Below are positions 57,149 to 64,000 of a stretch of 64,000 bases of DNA, piece by piece; within the stretch, counting starts at the first letter, position 1, and each line of letters starts with the position of its first letter. Under the pieces are notes generated by a model, which was not told the origin of the DNA, made no database searches, and saw only the letters and a list, made by a program, of their open reading frames with translations. The stretch lies in assembly GCA_033794685.1 (NCBI GenBank), contig JARAYZ010000003.1; one strand, 5' to 3'. The position numbers were made by a program, and so were the translations under genes. The DNA comes from Lentzea sp033794685. GTDB lineage: Bacteria > Actinomycetota > Actinomycetes > Mycobacteriales > Pseudonocardiaceae.

Positions 57149-59806
57149 TCAGAACTTCGCGTCGCGCAACTGCCGCCGCGAGGTCACGCCCACCTTCCCG
57201 AACACCTTGCGCAGGTGCCATTCCACGGTGCGCGGGCTGATGAACAGCCGCGTGCCGATCTCCGGGTTCGAGTACCCCTCCCGCGCCAGCCGGGCGATCT
57301 GGTACTCCTGCGCGGTCAGCTCGTCCGTCGGCTCGGCGGTGCGCTTGCGCGCCGTCTCGCCGGTCGCCTGCAGTTCGCGCGTCGCCCGGTCCGCGAACGT
57401 CGGCATGCCGCTGGCAGTCAGCACCTCGTGCGCGGTCCGCAGGTGCTCGCGCGCCTCGACCCGTTGCCCCTCACGGCGCAGCCACTCGCCGTACAGCAGG
57501 TGCGCACGGCCCAGTTCGCCGCGCAGAGCCGTTCGTGAGAAGTGCGCGATCGACTCGGCGAACGCCGCCGTGTCCCCGTTCAACGCCCGCAGCCGGGCCC
57601 GGAGTCCCAGCGACCACGGCGTCTCGACCCAGTCGGCGGAACGCTCGAGCGCTTCCGCGACCAGGGCGGTGTCGCCGGTGCGGGAGGCGGCCTCGGCCAG
57701 TTCGGACGTGATCAGGCAGCTGTAGACCAGGGAGTCGGACGCCTGCACGCGCAGGGCGGCGTCGCGGGCGAGGTCGTGGCGGCCCAGTCCGTTGTGGAGG
57801 ATCGCGGCGGTCCAGTCGGCGATCACGGCGAGCCGGCCCTGGCCCGCGGCCAGCGCCTCCGCGCGGGCGGTACCGGCCAGGTCCTCGCCGCGGTAGGCGG
57901 CCCGCAGCAGCACCGCGTAGGCGACCGGCGGGGTGCCGGTCACCTCCGAGATGCGCTGGTCCTCCTCGATCAACGCCTGCGCGGCGGCAGGTTCGCCGGC
58001 CAGGAGTTCGTTGTCCGCCAGGAAGTTCAGCGCGAACTGCAGCTGCACCAGCGCGCCGGCGTCCCGGGACAGGCGGACCTGCTGCTGGGCGAACGCGCGG
58101 CGCGTGTCGAAGTCCCACATCTCCGTCGCGACGATCCCGCCGGCGCGGTTGCCGAACAGCCACGGCACCCGGCTGATGTCGTCGGCGCCGACCTTCAGCA
58201 CGCGCACCGCGTCCAGCGCGCGGGTCATCGGCTCGACGGCCGCCGCGTAGCCGGACGTGATGCGCGTCGTCAGGGCGTCGAGGACCAGGTCCGGAGCACA
58301 GGCGGGGGTGCGGGCCGGGGGAGCGGTGCGGGCGGCGTCGGCCAGCGGGGCTCCGGCCCAGATCGCGGCCGAGAGCGCTTCGAGGTGCGTCTCGCGGGCC
58401 AGGTCGGCGTCGAACGGCGCGAGCCGGCGGGCCGCGCTGAACAGCAGCGGCGCGGCGTCGGCGACCCGGCGCTGGTCGAACGCGATGTGCCCGCGCAGGT
58501 GCTCGACCTGGGCGCTGCGGTGCTCGTCCGGAGGGCCGGCCTCCACCGCCGACAGCAGCCGCAGTGAGGCGTCCAGCGCGCCCGCGTCGCGCTTGGCCCG
58601 CGCGGCGGCGAGCTCACGGGAGGCCCGGCGGCCGGGTTCGGGGGTGAGCACGGCGGCCTGTTCCAGGAACGCGGCGGAGGCCAGCAGCCCACCACGGGCC
58701 TGGGCGCGACCGGCCGAGTTCTCCAGGTCGGCGGCCACCTCCTCGTCCGGTGCGGCGGTGCCCTGCGCCCGGTGCCACGCGCGGCGGTCCGGGTCGATGG
58801 CCGGGTCCGTCACGTCGGCCAGCGCCCGGTGCACGCGCAACCGGTCCACCGCGGCCGCCGACCGGTACACGGCCGAGCGCACCAGCGGGTGCCGGAACTG
58901 GACGCGGGCGCCGAACTCGATCAGCCCCGTGCCCAGTGCGGCGGCGGCCGGGTCGGCACCGAGGCCGAGCAGGCCCGCCGCCTGCCACAGCAGGGTCGCG
59001 TCCCCGAGCGGTTCGGCGGCGGCGGTCAGCATCAGCAGCCGGGTGTCGGCGGGCAGCGGCGCGATCTGCCGGATGAAGCTCTGTTCGATGCGGCTGGTCA
59101 GCGGGCCCGCGTCCAGCCCGTCCGCCGCCTCGCGCGGCAGTTCCAGCAACGCCAGCGGGTTGCCGCGGGCCTCGGCGACGATCCGGTCGCGCACCCGGCC
59201 GTCCACCGGTCCCTTGATCACCGACTCCAGCAACGCGCGGGCGTCCGCGTCGTCGAGGCCCCGCACGAACAGCTCGGGCAGCCCGTCGAGGTAGTCGTTG
59301 CCGTCGCGCAGCACGAAGACCAGCGCGATCCGTTCGGCGAGCAGGCGCCGGGCGACGAACCCGAGCACCGCCGACGACATCGAGTCGAGCCACTGCGCGT
59401 CGTCGACCAGACACACCAGCGGCTGCTCGTCGGCGACCTCGGCGAGCAGCGTCAGCACCGCGAGGCCGACCATGAACCGCGTCGGCCGGGGCCCGGAGGC
59501 CATCCCGAACGCCGTGCCGAGCGCCTCGCGCTGGGGTGCCGGCAGCCGGTCCAGCCGGTCGAGGAACGGCACGCACAGCTGGTGCAGCCCCGCGTACGGG
59601 AACGCGCTCTCGGACTCGACGCCCGCGGCCCGTGCCACGCGGAAACCCGAGGCCCTGCTCGACACCTGGTCGAGCAGCGCGGTCTTGCCGATCCCGGCCT
59701 CACCCCGCAGCACGAGCACCTGACCAGCACCGGACCGCGCCCGCGTGAGCAGTCGTTCCAGCGTTTCGCCCTCAGCGCGTCTGCCGAGCAGACCTTCGTC
59801 CGACAC
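57149..59806 (-). CDS. LAL-type LuxR-family ATPase regulator
   Basis: An 885-residue regulator. An ATPase domain lies at the N terminus with Walker A RGEAGIGKTALLD (about residues 36-48) and Walker B LVCLVDDAQWLD. The middle is a long helical region of TPR-like type. The C terminus has a LuxR helix-turn-helix (LTAQEYQIARLAREGYSNPEIGTRLFISPRTVEWHLRKVFGKVGV). The GTG at 59806 gives a normal start (LGRRAE soon after); a GTG at 59848 would add 14 residues. Neither has a strong ribosome site. It is divergent from the VOC-flavoprotein-VOC operon by 107 bases and probably controls it. Confidence 0.88.
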   Translation of the reverse strand: MSDEGLLGRRAEGETLERLLTRARSGAGQVLVLRGEAGIGKTALLDQVSSRASGFRVARAAGVESESAFPYAGLHQLCVPFLDRLDRLPAPQREALGTAFGMASGPRPTRFMVGLAVLTLLAEVADEQPLVCLVDDAQWLDSMSSAVLGFVARRLLAERIALVFVLRDGNDYLDGLPELFVRGLDDADARALLESVIKGPVDGRVRDRIVAEARGNPLALLELPREAADGLDAGPLTSRIEQSFIRQIAPLPADTRLLMLTAAAEPLGDATLLWQAAGLLGLGADPAAAALGTGLIEFGARVQFRHPLVRSAVYRSAAAVDRLRVHRALADVTDPAIDPDRRAWHRAQGTAAPDEEVAADLENSAGRAQARGGLLASAAFLEQAAVLTPEPGRRASRELAAARAKRDAGALDASLRLLSAVEAGPPDEHRSAQVEHLRGHIAFDQRRVADAAPLLFSAARRLAPFDADLARETHLEALSAAIWAGAPLADAARTAPPARTPACAPDLVLDALTTRITSGYAAAVEPMTRALDAVRVLKVGADDISRVPWLFGNRAGGIVATEMWDFDTRRAFAQQQVRLSRDAGALVQLQFALNFLADNELLAGEPAAAQALIEEDQRISEVTGTPPVAYAVLLRAAYRGEDLAGTARAEALAAGQGRLAVIADWTAAILHNGLGRHDLARDAALRVQASDSLVYSCLITSELAEAASRTGDTALVAEALERSADWVETPWSLGLRARLRALNGDTAAFAESIAHFSRTALRGELGRAHLLYGEWLRREGQRVEAREHLRTAHEVLTASGMPTFADRATRELQATGETARKRTAEPTDELTAQEYQIARLAREGYSNPEIGTRLFISPRTVEWHLRKVFGKVGVTSRRQLRDAKF

Positions 59807-59913
59807 GGGGCCGAGCCTACGGGCCAGGGAGTGACCAGGGTGTTCCACGGGTTCGAGCGACCCCCTTGCGGGAGCAGTCTCATGTCATCGACGAACGAAG
59901 GAGATGAACTTCG

Positions 59914-60360
59914 ATGGACTACAAGTTCGAGGTGACCGTGATCCCGGTGGGCGACGTCGACAGGGCCGTCCACTTCTACAAGACGCTCGGCTGGCGCTTC
60001 GACGCCGAGTTCGCCGACGACGAGGGCTACCGCCTGGTGCAGTTCACGCCGACCGGTTCGCCCGCCTCGATCATCTTCGGCAACGGCGTCTCGAACGCCG
60101 AGCCGGGCAGCGCCGAGGGCATGCACCTGATCGTCGACGACGTCGAGGCCGCCCGCGAGGACCTGACCAGCCGCGGGGTGCGGGTCAGCGAGATCTTCCA
60201 CGACAAGACCGGCGTCTTCCACCACGCCGGCACCACCGGCCGGGTCACCGGTCCGGACCCCGCCCGCACCAGCTACGGCTCGTTCGCCTCGTTCAGCGAC
60301 CCGGACGGCAACGGCTGGGTCCTGCAGGAGGTCACGACGCGCCTCCCGGGTCGTGTGTGA
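59914..60360 (+). CDS. VOC-superfamily (glyoxalase-like) protein, first copy
   Basis: A 148-residue protein with the two beta-alpha-beta-beta-beta units of the VOC fold: VTVIPVGDVDRAVHFYKTLGWRFDAEF at the start and SFSDPDGNGWVLQEVTTRLPG at the end. The final Glu of LQEV is in the usual metal-ligand position; the first ligand position near residue 10 is less clear. Members include glyoxalases, ring-cleaving dioxygenases and resistance proteins. ATG 59914 follows AAGGAG. The stop overlaps the flavoprotein start. It closely resembles the third gene of the operon, pointing to duplication. Confidence 0.85.
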   Translation: MDYKFEVTVIPVGDVDRAVHFYKTLGWRFDAEFADDEGYRLVQFTPTGSPASIIFGNGVSNAEPGSAEGMHLIVDDVEAAREDLTSRGVRVSEIFHDKTGVFHHAGTTGRVTGPDPARTSYGSFASFSDPDGNGWVLQEVTTRLPGRV

Positions 60361-61700
60361 TGGCTCGCGACTACGACGTGATCGTCCTCGGCGGCGGATC
60401 CCCCGGCGAGCACTTCGCCGCCGCCGTCGCCGAGGGCGGGCTGCGGGTGGCCCTGGTCGAGCGCGAGCTGCTCGGCGGTGAGTGCTCGTTCTGGGCGTGC
60501 ATCCCGTCCAAGACCCTGCTGCGGGCCGGTGAGGCCGTGGCGGCGGCCCGCGAGGTGCCCGGCGCCCGTGAGGCGGTCACCGGCGAGATCGACGCGAAGG
60601 CGGTGCTGGAGTGGCGTGACTTCATGGTGTCGTCCTACGACGACACGGGCGGCCAGAGCTGGGCCGAGAGCGCAGGGATCGACGTGCTGCGCGGCCACGG
60701 CAGCATCGCCGGGCCCGGGACCGTCGCGGTCGGCGACCGGACCTACACCGCCGACCACATCGTGCTCGCCACCGGCTCGTCGGCGTTCATCCCGCCCATC
60801 CCGGGCCTCGCCGACCTGGACGTGTGGACGAACCGCGAGGCCACCGGCGTCCAGGAGATCCCGCGCCGGCTGCTGGTCCTCGGCGGCGGACCCGTGGGAG
60901 TCGAGATGGCGCAGGCCTTCCTGAGCCTCGGTTCCGAGGTCGCGCTCGTCGAGGGCAACGACCGGGTGCTGCCCCGCGAACCGGAGGCGGCCGGCCGTGC
61001 GCTCACCGAGGCACTGACCGCGCAGGGCGTCGAGCTCCACCTCGGAGTGCACGCCCGGAGGGCCTCGTTCGAGAACGGCGAGTACGTGCTCGACCTCCCG
61101 GACGGCACCCGGTTGCGCGGCGACAAGCTCCTCGTCGCCACCGGCCGCCGCCCGCGAGTCGAGGGCATCGGGCTCGAAAACGTCGGTGTGGAAGCGAACC
61201 CGCGCGGCATCGTCACCGACGAGCGGATGAACGTGGCGGACGGCATCTGGGCGGTCGGCGACGTCACGGGCCAGTGGAACCTGACCCACGTCGGCAAGTA
61301 CCAGGGCCGCGTCGCCGCCGCGAACATCCTCGGCACACCGTCCAAGGTGGACTACAGCGCGGTTCCCCGGGTCGTGTTCACCTCCCCGGAGGTCGCCGCG
61401 GTCGGTGCGGCGGAAGGGAAGTACACCGCGACCGCCCACCTGTCCGGCGTCGCACGCACCGCCACCTACACCCGTGACTACACCAAGACCGGATTCCTGA
61501 CCCTCGTGTCCGACGGAGAGGTCCTCACCGGCGCCCACGCCGTCGGCCCGGAGGCGGGCGAGTGGCTGCAACAGGCCACCGTCGCGATCCGCGCGAAGGT
61601 CCCGCTGTCCGTGCTGCTCGACGTCATCCAGCCGTTCCCCACCTTTTCGGAGGCGTTCCTCAACGCACTCCGCGATCTGGCAAAGGAAGTAGCGAAGTGA
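60360..61700 (+). CDS. Dihydrolipoamide dehydrogenase-like FAD/NAD disulphide oxidoreductase
   Basis: A 446-residue class I pyridine nucleotide-disulphide oxidoreductase. The FAD motif VIVLGGGSPGEHFA begins at residue 8, and the redox pair is Cys42 and Cys47 (GECSFWACIPSK). The NAD site is LLVLGGGPVGVEMAQ near residue 177, and GIWAVGDVTG binds FAD. The C-terminal interface keeps PTFSE, but the catalytic His of the usual HPTxxE reads Phe (QPFPTFSE), so the partner-thiol chemistry differs from true lipoamide dehydrogenase. It lies between two VOC genes, overlapping both. A role in quinone or mercapto-conjugate reduction is possible. Confidence 0.85.
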   Translation: MARDYDVIVLGGGSPGEHFAAAVAEGGLRVALVERELLGGECSFWACIPSKTLLRAGEAVAAAREVPGAREAVTGEIDAKAVLEWRDFMVSSYDDTGGQSWAESAGIDVLRGHGSIAGPGTVAVGDRTYTADHIVLATGSSAFIPPIPGLADLDVWTNREATGVQEIPRRLLVLGGGPVGVEMAQAFLSLGSEVALVEGNDRVLPREPEAAGRALTEALTAQGVELHLGVHARRASFENGEYVLDLPDGTRLRGDKLLVATGRRPRVEGIGLENVGVEANPRGIVTDERMNVADGIWAVGDVTGQWNLTHVGKYQGRVAAANILGTPSKVDYSAVPRVVFTSPEVAAVGAAEGKYTATAHLSGVARTATYTRDYTKTGFLTLVSDGEVLTGAHAVGPEAGEWLQQATVAIRAKVPLSVLLDVIQPFPTFSEAFLNALRDLAKEVAK

Positions 61701-62293
61701 AGAACCTCACCGAGATCGACATGAAGCTCGAGGTCACCGTCGTCCCCGTCACCGACGTCGAACGCGCCAAGGAGTTCTACACCCGGCTCGGCTGGCGCCA
61801 GGACGTCACCCCGTCGTTCGTCGTGCAGTTCACCCCGCACGGGTCCAACGCGTCCATTCACTTCGGTGAGGGCGTCACGACCGCGGAACCCGGCTCCGGC
61901 AGGCACTTCCTGATCGTCGCCGACGTCGTCGAGACGCACGAGGCGTTGCTGGCGGCCGGGATCGAGGTCGGCCCGCTGTTCCACGGCGGACCGGACGGCC
62001 CCGTCGAGGGCGCCGACCCCGAGCGTCGCAGCTACGTCACGCGCGCCGAGTTCGCCGACCCGGACGGCAACACGTGGATCCTGCAGGAGGTCACGACCCG
62101 CCTGCCCGGCCGCGTCGACGCCGACGACACGTCCTACGACTCGATCACCGACCTCGCGGCGGCGTTGCGCAGGGCCGCGGTGGCCCACGGCGAGCACGAG
62201 AAGCGCAACGGCGGGGAGTTCGACGAGAACTGGCCCGACTGGTACGCCGAGTACATGGTCAAGGAGCAGACGGGACAGCCGTTGCCGCAGTGA
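61697..62293 (+). CDS. VOC-superfamily protein, second copy with C-terminal extension
   Basis: A 198-residue protein whose first 145 residues match the first VOC gene of this operon (VTVVPVTDVERAKEFYTRLGWRQDV start, FADPDGNTWILQEVTTRLPGRV end). The last 50 residues add a helix with AALRRAAVAHGEHEKRNG and a NWPDWYAEYMVKEQTG tail, seen in related VOC proteins of actinobacteria. GTG 61697 overlaps the flavoprotein stop; ATG 61721 is an alternative. The operon ends at a terminator. The two VOC proteins may act as a pair. Confidence 0.85.
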   Translation: MKNLTEIDMKLEVTVVPVTDVERAKEFYTRLGWRQDVTPSFVVQFTPHGSNASIHFGEGVTTAEPGSGRHFLIVADVVETHEALLAAGIEVGPLFHGGPDGPVEGADPERRSYVTRAEFADPDGNTWILQEVTTRLPGRVDADDTSYDSITDLAAALRRAAVAHGEHEKRNGGEFDENWPDWYAEYMVKEQTGQPLPQ

Positions 62294-62317
62294 GAACGAG
62301 GAAACAGCAAGAGCGCT

Positions 62318-62350
62318 GCGCGGAACGCCGGACTCCTCGGTGTTCCGCGC
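62318..62350 (+). terminator. Terminator after the VOC operon
   Basis: GCGCGGAAC and GTTCCGCGC pair perfectly with a 15-base loop, followed by GCTTTGTGTT, 25 bases after the stop. Confidence 0.7.
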
Positions 62351-62464
62351 GCTTTGTGTTGCGCTCGTCCGCGAACCGGCCTCGGGTGGTGTCCCTAGGG
62401 GCCGTCCCTGATGTGGCCGGGCCGTGTCGCCGCTTACCTTCTCTCGCAAGCGAGGGAGGGCTCG

Positions 62465-63433
62465 ATGAAGGCCATCGTCCAGGACAGATACGGCTCTGCG
62501 GACGTGCTGGAGCTGCGGGAGGTCGAACGGCCGGTGCCCGCGGCCGGCGAGGTGCTGGTCCGGGTGCGGGCGTCGTCGGTGAACGCCGCCGACTGGCACA
62601 TCATGCGCGGTGACCCGTACTTCGCGCGGCTGTTCCTCGGCTGGAAGGGCCCGAAGACGCGGATCCGGGGGATGGACTTCGCGGGCGTGGTCGAGGAGAC
62701 CGGACCCGGTGTGGGCGGCATGGTGCAGGTCGGGGACGAGGTGTTCGGCGAGGTCGAGGGGTCCTTCGCCGAGTACGTCCGGGTGCGCGCGGATCTGGTG
62801 CAGCACAAGCCGTCCAACCTCACGTTCGAGCAGACGGCGACGCTCCCGCTGGCGGGCAACACCGCCTGGATGGGCCTGACGGACCTGCGGGCCGGGCAGA
62901 AGGTGCTGATCAACGGCGCGTCCGGCGGGGTCGGGCTGATGGCGGTGCAGATCGCCAAGGCGCGCAAGGCGATCGTCACCGGCGTGTGCAGCACGCGCAA
63001 CGTCGAGCAGGTCCGCGCGGTCGGCGCCGACCACGTCGTCGACTACCGGACCACGGACTTCACCCGCTCCGGGCAGCGCTACGACCTCGTGTTCGACCTG
63101 GTGGGGAACAGGTCGATGGGCGAGCTGCGGGCGTTGCTCACCGAGGACGGCACGCTGGTGCTCTCCGGCGGCGGCAGCTTCACCGGCGGGGCGCTGTTCG
63201 GCCCGTACCGGCTGATCATCCAGGGCAAGCTGCTCGCGTCGTTCTCCCGGCAGCGGCTCGTGGTGCTGGAGGCCAAGCCCAGCAAGGAGAACCTGGCCGC
63301 GTTGCGGGAGCTCGCCGAGTCCGGGCAGCTGGTGCCGGTGATCGAACGGACGTACCCGCTCACCGACGTGCCGGACGCCATCCGGCACGTGGAGTCGGAA
63401 CACGCGCGAGCGAAGGTCGTCGTGACGGCCTGA
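62465..63433 (+). CDS. Zinc-independent MDR-type NAD(P)-dependent oxidoreductase (quinone oxidoreductase-like)
   Basis: A 322-residue medium-chain dehydrogenase/reductase. The N-terminal GroES-like domain has VRVRASSVNAADWHIMRGDP and GMDFAGVVEETGPGV; the usual zinc Cys and His residues are missing, as in quinone oxidoreductases. The NAD(P) site is VLINGASGGVGLMAVQIAK near residue 142. The C terminus has IERTYPLTDVPDAIRHVESEHARAKVVV. ATG 62465 follows GAGGGAGG. It probably reduces quinones or enones with NADPH. It stands alone, with a promoter region of about 110 bases. Confidence 0.9.
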   Translation: MKAIVQDRYGSADVLELREVERPVPAAGEVLVRVRASSVNAADWHIMRGDPYFARLFLGWKGPKTRIRGMDFAGVVEETGPGVGGMVQVGDEVFGEVEGSFAEYVRVRADLVQHKPSNLTFEQTATLPLAGNTAWMGLTDLRAGQKVLINGASGGVGLMAVQIAKARKAIVTGVCSTRNVEQVRAVGADHVVDYRTTDFTRSGQRYDLVFDLVGNRSMGELRALLTEDGTLVLSGGGSFTGGALFGPYRLIIQGKLLASFSRQRLVVLEAKPSKENLAALRELAESGQLVPVIERTYPLTDVPDAIRHVESEHARAKVVVTA

Positions 63434-63543
63434 GTGCCTTGTCGTTGGGGTGGAATCACTACCCCGGCAAGGACCTGACGGTGTCGCTCACGGTGGGCGT
63501 TAAATCACTGGCGTTCCCGCCGGGATGCCCCGACGATTCCGCC

Positions 63544-64000
63544 ATGGTCGAGGTACGAGTCACCGGCGGAACGGTTCGCGGCACCACCGAGCAGGGGATG
63601 ACGGTGTTCCGCGGCATCCCGTTCGCGGCGCCGCCGGTGGGATCCGCACGGTTCGCCGCGCCGCAATCGGTCGTGGCGTGGGACGGCGTGCGGGACGCGC
63701 TGGAGTTCGGGCCACCGCCACCGCAGGCCGCGGTGTTCGGCATGGACGGCATCGGGGCCGCCGGCGACGAGTGGCTGACGGTGAACGTCTGGTCGCCCCA
63801 GGGGGCCGCTGACCTGCCGGTGATGGTGTGGATCCAGGGCGGCGCGTACACGGTCGGCATGTCCGGGCTGCCCGACTACGACGGCGCGCGGCTCGCGTCG
63901 GGCGGTGTCGTCCTGGTGACGTTCAACTACCGCGTGGGCATCGAGGGGTTCGCGCTGATCGAGGGCGCTCCGGCCAACCGCGGTCTGCTGGACCAGGTCG
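63544..64000 (+). CDS. Carboxylesterase, type B, N-terminal part (gene leaves the window)
   Basis: The first 152 residues of an alpha/beta-hydrolase of the carboxylesterase type B family, running off the right edge. The family start is clear: VTGGTVRGTTEQGMTVFRGIPFAAPPVGSARF (about residues 6-38), WLTVNVWSPQ, VMVWIQGGAYTVG (oxyanion hole Gly-Gly) and VVLVTFNYRVG. The catalytic Ser would lie just beyond the window after the Asn-Arg-Gly-Leu-Leu-Asp-Gln block. The third residue of the usual HGG motif is Gln here (IQGGA). ATG 63544 is used; GTG 63481 is in frame but lacks family sequence. Confidence 0.85.
   Translation, partial: MVEVRVTGGTVRGTTEQGMTVFRGIPFAAPPVGSARFAAPQSVVAWDGVRDALEFGPPPPQAAVFGMDGIGAAGDEWLTVNVWSPQGAADLPVMVWIQGGAYTVGMSGLPDYDGARLASGGVVLVTFNYRVGIEGFALIEGAPANRGLLDQV

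Overview
The window is a high-GC actinobacterial chromosome segment. GTG starts are common, genes overlap by ATGA/GTGA/TGATG junctions, and there is a SARP regulator, an LAL-type LuxR regulator, a SigJ/ECF41-like sigma factor and Tat-exported enzymes. Overall gene style suggests Pseudonocardiaceae (Lentzea/Saccharothrix/Lechevalieria-like). That is an inference; no rRNA or other taxonomic marker is present.

Layout. (1) 1-16029: right-hand part of a siphovirus-type prophage. It runs from the end of the major capsid gene through head-tail completion genes, tail terminator, major tail protein, tail chaperones with a probable -1 frameshift, a 1270-residue tape measure, distal tail, baseplate and fibre proteins, a reverse-oriented moron-like gene, a lysis cassette with a zinc amidase, and a tyrosine integrase on the opposite strand. 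Terminase, portal and repressor must lie left of the window. (2) 16192-20390: small host genes: a membrane protein, a Cys-rich protein, a RidA-like protein, HxlR and MarR regulators around an NmrA-like oxidoreductase, a DUF4328 membrane protein and a lipoprotein. (3) 20484-31191: a secreted 3121-residue Rhs polymorphic toxin with a Hint domain and a 67-residue tip. It is followed by an immunity array: a DUF7336-like protein, an Imm53-like protein, an unknown protein and a decayed second Imm53 copy inside a duplicated segment. (4) 31239-34452: a three-gene minus-strand unit of secreted subtilase, Tat-exported DyP-type peroxidase and SARP regulator. (5) 34679-40563: a six-gene minus-strand operon of response regulator, sensor kinase, lipoprotein, adaptor, ABC ATPase and FtsX permease, divergent from a secreted trypsin-like protease. 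(6) 41564-46372: photolyase, an unknown protein, a SDR-DUF2867 protein, a luciferase-like oxidoreductase and an Ogt methyltransferase. (7) 46377-53690: an aromatic catabolic operon (flavin reductase, HpaB-type hydroxylase, catA, catB, catC and a shortened FAD synthetase) divergent from an IclR regulator and an NDH-2, with a clear dyad operator between them. (8) 53759-64000: DinB-like protein, secreted protein, ECF41-like sigma factor with its likely SDR target and candidate promoter, LAL regulator, a VOC-flavoprotein-VOC operon, a quinone oxidoreductase-like MDR and the start of a type B carboxylesterase.

How it works together. The catabolic operon can be read as phenol-type substrate to catechol (two-component monooxygenase), to cis,cis-muconate (CatA), to muconolactone (CatB), to enol-lactone (CatC), with the FAD synthetase homologue perhaps supporting flavin supply. 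The Rhs locus looks like a contact-dependent or exported toxin with a history of tip and immunity exchange. The two-component/ABC operon resembles envelope-stress or antimicrobial efflux modules.

The strongest candidates for something new are the Rhs/immunity locus with its duplicated cassette and 11-bp-phased upstream repeats, the catabolic operon carrying its own truncated FAD synthetase, and the prophage moron gene. All assignments were made by reading the sequence and recalling protein families; nothing was searched.
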